Below, piece after piece: positions 1-4,737 of a DNA stretch of 5,593 nt; position 1 is the first letter of the stretch, and every line of letters starts with the position of its first letter. A model generated the notes under the pieces. It saw only the letters and a list, made by a program, of their open reading frames with translations. It was not told where the DNA came from and did not search any database. The stretch is taken from positions 1 to 5,593 of the forward strand of contig VBGV01000228.1 of NCBI GenBank assembly GCA_005880755.1, given 5' to 3'. Both the position numbers and the translations under genes were made by a program. This DNA is from Chloroflexota bacterium. GTDB taxonomy: Bacteria; Chloroflexota; Dormibacteria; Dormibacterales; Dormibacteraceae.

Positions 1-437
1 GTCCCGGTCGTGTGGTCCTCACGCACCGCGAAGACGAGGTTGCGCTCGGTGTCGATGATCATGTCGGCGTGCCTGATGTCCGCCTCAGGCGTGATGGCAC
101 GCGGTGCGCCGTCGCGGTCCTGCCGGTACAGGCGCTGATCTTTGAAGTTGGTGAAGAAGACAGTCCCGCCCTTAACCGCGTAGTGCCCGCCGCCGTATTC
201 GTGGACGCGGCTGCGTGCGTTGAATCCCTGCGGCGTCACGTCGGCGATCGTCCCGTCCGCGGCGCGGCGGCACACGACGATGCGCCCTGCCTCATACGGC
301 CGCAGCTCCGACCAGTACAGGTCGTCGCCGTCCCAACGGAGCATCTGGTTGCGCATATGGACGGTGCCGTTGAGCAGGAGGTCCGGGTTGATGGGCGACG
401 CCCAGGAGCCGTAGGGTGTGGTCTTTTTTCCGCTCAC
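1..437 (-). CDS. S9 family peptidase (acylaminoacyl-peptidase/DPP-like), N-terminal part, cut by window edge
   Basis: Serine peptidases of family S9 cleave peptides or acyl-amino acids. They have an N-terminal beta-propeller and a C-terminal alpha/beta-hydrolase domain. Only about 145 residues lie here, all propeller. They include P-Y-G-S-W-A-S-P-I directly after the start and the signature F-N-A-R-S-R-V-H-E-Y-G-G-G near residues 67-79, both typical of the S9C-type N-terminus. The catalytic Ser-Asp-His domain would be beyond position 1 and is not seen. The start is GTG at 437-435 (M-S-G-K-K-T-T-P-Y-G). It overlaps the stop of the upstream thiolase remnant as GTGA, suggesting translational coupling. 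No signal peptide is visible, so it is probably cytoplasmic. The family call is confident; the exact substrate is unknown. Confidence 0.88.
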   Translation of the reverse strand, partial: MSGKKTTPYGSWASPINPDLLLNGTVHMRNQMLRWDGDDLYWSELRPYEAGRIVVCRRAADGTIADVTPQGFNARSRVHEYGGGHYAVKGGTVFFTNFKDQRLYRQDRDGAPRAITPEADIRHADMIIDTERNLVFAVREDHTTG

Positions 438-631
438 TTTTGCGGCCGGCGGACGATCAGCGCGTCGCCCTGTCCGCCACCGCCGCACGCCGGCGCCTCC
501 TGCGGGATGCCGGCTTCGATCGCGGCCTGGCGGATCGCATGGGCTCCGAGGCTCGTGGCGGGGACGTCTTTGAAGGCGCCTCCGAACTTGCCAAACGGGG
601 TGCGCGCGCCCGCTACTATCACGGAGGCCAT
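434..631 (-). pseudogene. Acetyl-CoA acetyltransferase (thiolase) remnant with a large internal deletion
   Basis: Thiolases condense or cleave acyl-CoA and are normally about 390 residues. This frame encodes about 65. Its first 45 residues match the thiolase N-terminus (M-A-S-V-I-V-A-G-A-R-T-P-F-G-K-F-G-G-A-F-K). Its last 16 match the extreme C-terminus (C-G-G-G-G-Q-G-D-A-L-I-V-R-R), where the Cys of the CxG motif sits. Everything between is missing, including the nucleophilic Cys near residue 90 and the GHP motif, so it cannot be active. The join lies near 485-500 in GC-rich sequence and keeps the frame. The start could be ATG at 631, which suits the family, or ATG at 649; neither has a clear ribosome binding site. 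The stop overlaps the S9 peptidase GTG. It is either a genuine deletion or an assembly collapse. Confidence 0.8.
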
Positions 632-647
632 CACGGCCAGTGTAAGC

Positions 648-1135
648 ATGAGAAACGCGCTGCTCGTGGTTGACGTCCAGGTGGACTTCGTCGAGGGCGG
701 CAGCCTGGGCGTGCAGGGTGGGCTCTCGGTCGCGGCAATGATCGCGCGCCACGTCCGACACTTCCGAAACGAGTACCAGTTCGTCGTCGCGTCGCGCGAC
801 TACCACGAGAACGCGCCCGACCACATCTCAGCCACGCCCGACTTCGTCACCACATGGCCGCCGCACTGCATGGTCGGGACGCCGGGCGCGGCGTTCGTCC
901 CCACGATCCAGAACCTCGTGCGCGAGAAGTACATCCAGGCATCGACCACATCGACGTGTGTGGCATCGCCACCGACTACTGCGTACGCGCAAGCGCCCTG
1001 GACGCGCGCACCAACCAGTTCCAGGTGCGCGTCCTGGTGAACCTGTGCGCGGCGGTCAAAGAAGAGACCGGCATCCAGGCCCTCGACGAGATGAAGGCGG
1101 CCGGGATTCAGCTCCAGGCCGCTACCGCTCCTTAG
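648..1135 (+). pseudogene. pncA: Nicotinamidase/isochorismatase-family hydrolase, frame broken by an internal deletion
   Basis: Nicotinamidase converts nicotinamide to nicotinic acid in NAD salvage. The first frame (648 to about 940) gives L-L-V-V-D-V-Q-V-D-F-V-E-G-G-S-L with catalytic Asp9. It also gives metal-ligand candidates Asp51, His53 and His59, the W-P-P-H-C block at 70-74 and catalytic Lys94. The second frame (from about 938) gives I-D-V-C-G-I-A-T-D-Y-C-V with the nucleophilic Cys and a normal C-terminus ending at TAG 1133-1135. Lys and Cys are only about 19 residues apart instead of about 42 in PncA proteins. So about 23 residues are missing, and the frame changes at the join (936-942). 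All catalytic residues survive but are split between frames. The gene is divergent from the thiolase remnant, with start codons 16 bp apart, or overlapping if ATG 649 is used there. The symbol is by family resemblance. Confidence 0.82.
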
Positions 1136-1146
1136 CTTCTTTCCCG

Positions 1147-1182
1147 CCCCTCACCCTTACCCTCTCCCCTGTGGGGAGAGGG
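1147..1182. repeat. REP-like hairpin repeat, copy A
   Basis: This 36-bp element ends in a perfect 10-bp stem (CCCTCTCCCC at 1160-1169 with GGGGAGAGGG at 1173-1182) around a TGT loop, preceded by a CCCCTCACCC tract. It matches copy B at 1461-1496 in 34 of 36 positions and in the same orientation; one difference is in the loop. It sits between the converging ends of the nicotinamidase remnant and dodecin, where it could also end transcription, although no T tract follows. Confidence 0.85.
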
Positions 1183-1190
1183 ACTAGCGC

Positions 1191-1439
1191 TTAGCGCTTC
1201 TTGGTCGCTGCTTTCCGGGTCGGGCTTCCTTCCGGGACGTACTTGAACGACACGTTCAGCTTCACCCGATAGCTCGTGACCTTTCCGTTCTCGATCGTCA
1301 GGTCCTGCTCCACCACCTCGGCCACGCGGAGGTCGCGCAGGGTCTTGGCCGCGGTCTGGACGGCGGTCTTGGCCGCCGACTCCCAGGATTGGCTGCTGGT
1401 CCCAATGAGCTCTGTGACGCGATAAACGCTGTCGGGCAC
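1191..1439 (-). CDS. Dodecin family protein, calcium-dodecin (Rv0379) type
   Basis: Dodecins are small beta-alpha-beta-beta proteins that form hollow dodecamers in the cytoplasm. Classical ones store flavin. This 82-residue protein starts V-Y-R-V-T-E-L-I-G-T-S and continues through A-A-K-T-L-R-D-L-R-V-A-E-V-V-E and G-K-V-T-S-Y-R-V-K-L-N-V-S-F-K-Y, an end-to-end family match. The Trp and Gln that sandwich flavin in classical dodecins are replaced by Val39 and Arg58, as I recall for the mycobacterial calcium dodecin group, so flavin binding is doubtful. A basic tail (R-K-A-A-T-K-K-R) follows the fold. The start is GTG 1439-1437; an ATG two bases upstream is out of frame. A strong Shine-Dalgarno precedes it. 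The gene lies between two direct copies of a REP-like hairpin and 60 bp after the SRPBCC gene, so it may be read from the arsR operon. Confidence 0.9.
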   Translation of the reverse strand: MPDSVYRVTELIGTSSQSWESAAKTAVQTAAKTLRDLRVAEVVEQDLTIENGKVTSYRVKLNVSFKYVPEGSPTRKAATKKR

Positions 1440-1443
1440 ATCG

Positions 1444-1451
1444 ACCTCCTT
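1444..1451 (-). promoter_or_regulatory. Ribosome binding site of dodecin
   Basis: The minus strand reads AAGGAGGT, a near-perfect anti-16S match, four bases before the GTG at 1439. It supports the GTG start over the out-of-frame ATG at 1441-1439. Confidence 0.8.
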
Positions 1452-1460
1452 CTTTGAACG

Positions 1461-1496
1461 CCCCTCACCCTGACCCTCTCCCCTGCGGGGAGAGGG
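1461..1496. repeat. REP-like hairpin repeat, copy B
   Basis: This is the second copy of the 36-bp element at 1147-1182. The 10-bp stem (1474-1483 with 1487-1496) is identical and the loop is TGC instead of TGT. The only other difference is G1472 against T1158. It lies between the SRPBCC stop codon (three bases away) and the dodecin ribosome binding site. A transcript through both genes would carry this hairpin between cistrons, where it could stabilise upstream mRNA or lower downstream expression. Confidence 0.85.
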
Positions 1497-1499
1497 GAG

Positions 1500-1991
1500 T
1501 CATTCAGATTGTCGGCGATTAAGGAGCAGTTTGGCGAGACGGTCGAGCTCGCCCTCTCTGCCCATGACCGCCAGCTTGGTCCAGTGCTCGTCGTGCATCG
1601 ATTCGGAGGTCAGCACCATTCGCACGGCGTCGCCTACTTGTTCGAGCTCGATCACGGTTTCGACCTCATACGTCTCGACGCCCGGGATGAAGTCGACCTT
1701 CTCCATGTAGGCCAGGCGCCACGGAGGATCGACCTCCGTGTACCGCAGGCTGTGCTCGTTCGAAACCGGCATGCCCGCCTTCATCATGTAGTCGATCATC
1801 TCGGGCGCGGTTGCGCTCATCGTGTAAGCCAGGCCGTGGCCGGGACGGAGGTCCAGGTCGCGCACGACGACGCTGAATCCCTCCGGGCCCCACCACGATT
1901 CAATTCCCTCTTTGGTCGTCCAGAGCTCCCAGACGTCGTCGATCGAAGCCTGGAACGTGCGCTCGAGGGTGAGCTTCGGTCTCTCCGTCAA
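1500..1991 (-). CDS. SRPBCC (AHSA1/START-like) domain protein
   Basis: SRPBCC proteins have a helix-grip fold with a hydrophobic cavity and bind diverse ligands; the AHSA1-like branch often has no known reaction. The 163 residues begin with L-T-L-E-R-T-F-Q-A-S-I-D-D-V-W-E-L-W-T and contain W-W-G-P-E-G-F near 33-39, the first strand, helix and W-W-G-P motif of this branch. The C-terminus has the long helix after H-W-T-K-L. The start is TTG 1991-1989, whose bases overlap the VOC gene stop (TTGA), so translation is likely coupled. An ArsR repressor, VOC protein and AHSA1-like protein together are a recurrent bacterial arrangement. No substrate can be named. Confidence 0.85.
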   Translation of the reverse strand: MTERPKLTLERTFQASIDDVWELWTTKEGIESWWGPEGFSVVVRDLDLRPGHGLAYTMSATAPEMIDYMMKAGMPVSNEHSLRYTEVDPPWRLAYMEKVDFIPGVETYEVETVIELEQVGDAVRMVLTSESMHDEHWTKLAVMGREGELDRLAKLLLNRRQSE

Positions 1992-2470
1992 GCGACGGCG
2001 CTGCCCCGGTAAGCCTTTTCCAGCCCCGCGATGTCGAGCTTCTTCATCTTGAGCATCGCCTGCATGGCCGCCTCAGAGTTGCCGGACTTCGGGTCGCTCA
2101 GCATCTGGCCCAGCACCTCGGGCACGATCTGCCACGAAAGACCGAACCGGTCCTTGAGCCAGCCGCAGGGTCCTTCCTCGCCGCCGTTTTCCGTGAGCTT
2201 GGTCCAGTAGTTGTCGACCTCCTGCTGCGTCTTGCACATGACCATCAGCGAGATCCCTTCCGTGAACGTGAAGCTCGGGCCGCCATCGAACGCGAGGTAC
2301 TCACGCCCGTCGAGCTCGAACGTAGCGTTCAGCAGCTTGCCCTTCGGGATCGGCCCTCCGTCGCTCTCCACACGCTGCGTGCTCACGATCTTCGAGTTCG
2401 GGAAGACCGAGACGTAGAACTTCACCGCCTCCTCTGCACGGTCGACGAACGTCAAACATGGTCTGATCAT
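1988..2470 (-). CDS. VOC family protein, PhnB-like (3-demethylubiquinone methyltransferase-like domain)
   Basis: This is a glyoxalase/bleomycin-resistance (vicinal oxygen chelate) fold protein of the PhnB-like group (PF06983 type), 160 residues. Recognisable parts are R-P-C-L-T-F-V-D-R-A-E-E-A-V-K-F-Y at 3-19, F-P-N-S-K-I near 23-28, and F-E-L-D-G-R-E-Y-L-A-F-D-G-G-P. The family hallmark G-P-C-G-W-L-K-D-R-F-G-L-S-W-Q-I-V-P lies near 100-117, and the tail A-M-L-K-M-K-K-L-D-I closes the protein. Despite the old domain name, no methyltransferase fold is present, and the activity is unknown. ATG 2470-2468 overlaps the arsR stop as ATGA, and the gene in turn overlaps the SRPBCC gene, so the three are one translationally coupled operon. 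Confidence 0.9.
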   Translation of the reverse strand: MIRPCLTFVDRAEEAVKFYVSVFPNSKIVSTQRVESDGGPIPKGKLLNATFELDGREYLAFDGGPSFTFTEGISLMVMCKTQQEVDNYWTKLTENGGEEGPCGWLKDRFGLSWQIVPEVLGQMLSDPKSGNSEAAMQAMLKMKKLDIAGLEKAYRGSAVA

Positions 2471-2802
2471 CTGCGCTTCTCCTTTTTGTTCTTGTTCTTG
2501 CGACGCCGGTCGAGCTCGGCGGCAAACCTGTCGAGTCGCCCCTCCCAGATGGCCCGGTATGCGGTCACGAACTGCGAGAGCTCACGAAACGGTTCCGGGC
2601 GCAGCGAGTACATCCGTCGCCGGCCCTCGGGCCGGACGATCACGAAGTCGGCGTCTTCCAGGATCGCGAGCTGCCGCGAGACACCCGGCTGGCCGATATC
2701 AACCAGTTCTACCAGCTCATTGACGGAGCGTTCCCCATCGCGAAGGGCGTCGATGAGGCGGCGCCGGGTCGGGTCGGCCAGGACCTGGAACACGTCGGGC
2801 AT
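2467..2802 (-). CDS. ArsR/SmtB-family transcriptional repressor, non-metal type
   Basis: This is a winged-helix DNA-binding repressor of 111 residues. It has V-F-Q-V-L-A-D-P-T-R-R-R-L-I-D-A-L at 4-20 and the recognition-helix region I-G-Q-P-G-V-S-R-Q-L-A-I-L at 36-48. The wing R-P-E-G-R-R-R-M-Y-S-L is at 57-67. It has no cysteine at all, so the metal site of classical ArsR proteins is absent; it resembles the SdpR-like group usually found next to SRPBCC/VOC genes. The tail (about 98-111) is almost entirely Lys, Arg, Asn and Glu, and its DNA also holds the Shine-Dalgarno of the next gene. ATG 2802-2800 has no Shine-Dalgarno and lies six bases after a -10 box, suggesting leaderless translation. 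Autoregulation through the surrounding dyad is likely. Confidence 0.92.
   Translation of the reverse strand: MPDVFQVLADPTRRRLIDALRDGERSVNELVELVDIGQPGVSRQLAILEDADFVIVRPEGRRRMYSLRPEPFRELSQFVTAYRAIWEGRLDRFAAELDRRRKNKNKKEKRR
2478..2484 (-). promoter_or_regulatory. Ribosome binding site of the VOC gene inside the arsR tail
   Basis: The minus strand reads AAGGAGA seven bases before ATG 2470. It lies within the codons of the Lys/Arg tail of ArsR, so the tail's composition and the translation signal share the same bases. Confidence 0.75.
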
Positions 2803-2806
2803 GACG

Positions 2807-2846
2807 ACATATTACTACAGCGAGATATTTCGTGTCAACAATATGT
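2807..2846. promoter_or_regulatory. 40-bp dyad over the arsR promoter, probable ArsR operator
   Basis: Outer arms ACATATT (2807-2813) and AATATGT (2840-2846) are perfect inverted repeats. An inner near-palindrome CGAGATATTTCG (2821-2832) has exactly the same centre, at 2826.5. In all, 13 of 20 positions are symmetric. The right arm lies just beyond the -35 box and the left arm covers the -10 box, so a protein bound here would block the polymerase. The arm spacing (33 bp between arm centres) is close to three helical turns, suiting two dimers on one face. Assignment to this ArsR is inference from position. Confidence 0.6.
2809..2838 (-). promoter_or_regulatory. Sigma70-type promoter of the arsR-VOC-SRPBCC operon
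   Basis: On the minus strand a perfect -35 TTGACA (2838-2833) is followed after 18 bp by TAATAT (2814-2809, four of six to consensus). Transcription would start about seven bases later, at or next to the arsR ATG (2802-2800). The stretch is strikingly AT-rich for this window. The promoter lies between the stop of the upstream F420 gene and arsR, so the operon can be transcribed on its own. Confidence 0.72.
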
Positions 2847-2848
2847 TC

Positions 2849-3709
2849 TTAGGAGGCAACCGGCTGAAGGCGCCGCAGCTCAGGCAGCAGCTCGGCGACC
2901 TTGCCGGCCAGCTTGGCCGGCTCTTCTCCTCGTAGGTAGACGACCTGTTCGGTCACCCCTTGCTCGAGAAAGCGTCCCGAGAGCTCCAGCAGCTCGTTTG
3001 ACTCCTTTCCGTCCCAGCCGAACTGGATGGAGTGGCGGATCTCCGACGGATCGCGGCCCACCGCCGCGCACGCTTCGTCGAGCATGGCGGTCAGCTCGTC
3101 GACTCTGTCTGGGTCGCCACCCGCGATGTTCCAAACATCCGCATGTCGCGCGACCAGTCGCATCGTGGTCTGTCCCGAAGCGCCGATCCAGATCGGCGGG
3201 TAGGGCTTCTGCAGCGGCTTCGGATTCGCGATCGCGTCCTTGAAGTGGTAGTAGCGCCCCTCGAAGTTCGTGCGCTCCTGGGTGAATAGCGACTTGATGA
3301 TCTGCAGCGACTCGCTCAGCCGGCCGACGCGATGGTCGAGTCCGTCGAAGCCGTACATCTCATGTTCGATCTCGGCCCACGCGGCGCCGATGCCGAACTC
3401 GAGCCTTCCTCCTGAGAGATGGTCGACCGTAACCGCGGTCTTGGCCAGCAGCGCCGGGTTGCGATAGGTGTTGGCGGTGACGAGGCATCCGATGCGCACT
3501 CGCTTGGTGGCCTCGGCCATCGCCGCCTGCAGCGCCCAGCCCTCGTAGATCGGGCGGTCAGCGGTGGTGCCGCCAATCGCCGCCAGGTGGTCGAAGTCCC
3601 ACAGGTGGTCGAAGCCGGCCTCGTCGGCGATGCGCCAGACCGCGCGCAGAGACTGGATCGAGATGTCCTGCCCCGATGCCTTCAGCCCGAAGCGGAGTGG
3701 ATGCGTCAT
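2849..3709 (-). CDS. LLM-class F420-dependent oxidoreductase, Rv1855c-like
   Basis: This luciferase-like TIM-barrel enzyme is predicted to use coenzyme F420 for hydride transfer; the substrate is unknown. It has 286 residues, normal for the family. It contains L-R-F-G-L-K-A-S-G near 5-13 and D-H-L-W-D-F-D-H-L near 34-42. The classic block Y-R-N-P-A-L-L-A-K-T-A-V-T-V-D-H-L-S-G-G at 82-101 follows, then R-L-E-F-G-I-G-A-A-W at 102-111 and P-P-I-W-I-G-A-S-G near 171-179. The reading frame is open far upstream, but homology starts at ATG 3709-3707. This ATG shares one base with the stop of the preceding gene (TGATG), so the two are coupled. FMN rather than F420 cannot be excluded from sequence alone. 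Confidence 0.9.
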   Translation of the reverse strand: MTHPLRFGLKASGQDISIQSLRAVWRIADEAGFDHLWDFDHLAAIGGTTADRPIYEGWALQAAMAEATKRVRIGCLVTANTYRNPALLAKTAVTVDHLSGGRLEFGIGAAWAEIEHEMYGFDGLDHRVGRLSESLQIIKSLFTQERTNFEGRYYHFKDAIANPKPLQKPYPPIWIGASGQTTMRLVARHADVWNIAGGDPDRVDELTAMLDEACAAVGRDPSEIRHSIQFGWDGKESNELLELSGRFLEQGVTEQVVYLRGEEPAKLAGKVAELLPELRRLQPVAS

Positions 3710-4095
3710 CAGTGGAAGCGCAGCCTCCGCACGCGAATCGGATATCTGTACTTCGCCGCGAAGTCCTCGACCGATATGCCGAGGTTCAGGATCTGGCTTC
3801 GATACTTGCGGAGGTAGGCGCGCTCCTTGTTGGCCGGCAATTGCGATTTGGGGATGGTCGCGCTGCCCGTGACCCGAACGACGTCCTCCCCGGCGTCGTC
3901 GGAGTTGAGGTGCAGCTCGACGTTGGGGTTCTCGCGCACGTGGCGGACCTTGATCCCAGGCTGCGCATAAATAAGGAAGGAGGTGCCGTCCCACAGGTAC
4001 CAGACCGGGACCGCCTGCGGCTGGAGATCGCGGCCCGCGGTCACCAGCCAGATCGCGTTCTCTCGCTTGAGCCGAGACTGGGTGTGCCTGTCCAC
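3709..4095 (-). CDS. PPOX-class (split-barrel) F420-dependent protein, Rv3369-like
   Basis: This pyridoxamine-phosphate-oxidase-like split barrel of 128 residues belongs to the group thought to bind F420. Key segments are A-I-W-L-V-T-A near 14-20, P-V-W-Y-L-W-D-G-T-S-F-L-I-Y-A near 30-44, and K-V-R-H-V-R-E-N-P-N-V-E-L near 49-61. The family's C-terminal K-Y-R-Y-P-I-R-V-R-R-L-R-F closes it. The chosen start is GTG 4095-4093, with a modest purine-rich site (AGGTAGAG) directly upstream. Its stop overlaps the LLM oxidoreductase start, and the pairing of two putative F420 enzymes supports the cofactor call. It is divergent from msrB across 48 bp. Confidence 0.88.
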   Translation of the reverse strand: MDRHTQSRLKRENAIWLVTAGRDLQPQAVPVWYLWDGTSFLIYAQPGIKVRHVRENPNVELHLNSDDAGEDVVRVTGSATIPKSQLPANKERAYLRKYRSQILNLGISVEDFAAKYRYPIRVRRLRFH

Positions 4096-4143
4096 CTCTA
4101 CCTATTAGTTTGCCGCTTCCCGAAACGTGGCAGATTAGAGGCG
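4096..4143. promoter_or_regulatory. Divergent intergenic region, putative back-to-back promoters
   Basis: These 48 bp must hold any promoters for both msrB (plus) and the F420 gene pair (minus). Plus-strand candidates are TTGCCG (4110-4115) and GATTAG (4133-4138), 17 bp apart. Minus-strand candidates are CTGCCA (4133-4128) and ACTAAT (4109-4104), 18 bp apart. All match consensus only in three or four of six bases. A short inverted repeat CCTCTA (4095-4100) / TAGAGG (4136-4141) borders both starts. Either transcript would have a leader of very few bases. Confidence 0.35.
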
Positions 4144-4542
4144 ATGAAGAAGAGCGAAGTCCAGAAGAGCGAAGCCGAGTGGAAGCGAGACCTGACCCCG
4201 ACCCAGTACCACGTGCTGCGTGAGAAAGGCACCGAGCGGCCGTTCACGGGCGAGTACTGGGATACCAAGACGCCTGGCGCTTACCTGTGCGCCGGCTGCG
4301 GCGCGAAGCTGTTCGAGTCCGAGACGAAGTTCGATGCCCACTGCGGCTGGCCGAGCTTTTACGCCCCGGCCGAGGGCGCGCCCATCGAGGAGACGACGGA
4401 CGACTCGCTATTCATGATCCGGACCGAGGTCACATGCGCGAACTGCGGCGGGCACCTGGGGCACGTCTTCGACGACGGGCCGCAGCCGACGGGCCTGCGC
4501 TACTGCATCAACTCAGCGTCGATCAAGCTAGACGCGAAGTAG
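4144..4542 (+). CDS. msrB: Peptide-methionine (R)-S-oxide reductase
   Basis: MsrB reduces the R form of methionine sulfoxide in proteins, a cytoplasmic oxidative-damage repair step normally driven by thioredoxin. The 132-residue protein is complete. It has the zinc ligands Cys49-x-x-Cys52 and Cys98-x-x-Cys101, and C-G-W-P-S-F with Cys67, the usual place of the resolving Cys. G-G-H-L-G-H-V-F-D-D-G is at 102-112, and the catalytic R-Y-C-I-N-S has Cys121. The first 15 or so residues are charged and variable. ATG 4144 follows a weak AGAGG with only two or three bases of spacing. The frame is open upstream, but homology begins only after this ATG. An inverted repeat with hairpins begins nine bases after the stop. 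Confidence 0.97.
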   Translation: MKKSEVQKSEAEWKRDLTPTQYHVLREKGTERPFTGEYWDTKTPGAYLCAGCGAKLFESETKFDAHCGWPSFYAPAEGAPIEETTDDSLFMIRTEVTCANCGGHLGHVFDDGPQPTGLRYCINSASIKLDAK

Positions 4543-4550
4543 CGTCTGGT

Positions 4551-4737
4551 AACTCCTCCCCATTTTTATGGGGAGGTGGCCGGCGAAGCCGGCCGGAGGG
4601 GCCAGTAGGCAGGTTGGCCCAGATCGTGTCCATCACTTCGCTCAGGTCGCGGCCAATATCCGACGCCGGGATTGTCAACACTCGATAGCCCTCGGCTTCG
4701 AGCCACGCCTTCCGGCGGGCGTCGTATGCCCACCTCG
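4551..4737 (-). pseudogene. DUF559 (VSR-like endonuclease) 3' fragment, left arm
   Basis: Read on the minus strand, this arm encodes W-A-Y-D-A-R-R-K-A-W-L-E-A-E-G-Y-R-V-L-T and continues to D-T-I-W-A-N-L-P. That is the C-terminal helix, strand and helix of DUF559 proteins, a family related to very-short-patch-repair endonucleases. The N-terminal half with the catalytic residues is missing. The reading frame then runs through the hairpin repeats and into antisense of msrB (stop at 4523). Upstream it reads into the reverse of the other arm, so the apparent 98-residue frame is not a real protein. Confidence 0.7.
4555..4594. repeat. Double hairpin repeat, left end of the inverted repeat
   Basis: Two adjacent stem-loops are present. 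CCTCCCCA (4555-4562) pairs with TGGGGAGG (4569-4576) around a TTTTTA loop. GGCCGGC (4578-4584) pairs with GCCGGCC (4588-4594) around GAA. Being 12 bases after the msrB stop, the first might act as its terminator, although no T tract follows the stem. Confidence 0.8.

Noticed and set aside
588..619. A promoter for the nicotinamidase gene (TTGCCA and TACTAT)
   Set aside because: The spacing is 20 bp, the region is inside thiolase codons, and the match is weak; not enough support to list.
12..1040. A 342-codon open frame on the plus strand
   Set aside because: Its first 600 bases are antisense to the S9 peptidase and thiolase codons and read as low-complexity Arg/Val/Ala sequence. Only the part from 648 has a real family match (nicotinamidase).
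1147..1496. A two-repeat CRISPR array
   Set aside because: Only two copies exist, separated by a whole gene, and the unit is a strong hairpin with a loop substitution. There are no spacers and no cas genes.
1509..2012. A 167-codon plus-strand frame
   Set aside because: It lies entirely antisense to the SRPBCC gene and its coupled start, which have clear homology. High GC keeps antisense frames open.
3710..3994. An N-terminal extension of the LLM oxidoreductase
   Set aside because: The added residues are Arg/Gln-rich out-of-frame reading of the PPOX gene. The family N-terminus starts at ATG 3709, which overlaps the preceding stop.
3676..4143. An N-terminal extension of msrB in the same frame
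   Set aside because: This stretch is antisense to the PPOX gene and has no resemblance to any MsrB partner domain. MsrB homology begins just after ATG 4144.
4555..4576. A classical intrinsic terminator of msrB
   Set aside because: The hairpin is good but its T run lies in the loop, and no T tract follows the stem on the plus strand. It also recurs as a repeat at 4915-4935, so it was annotated as repeat.
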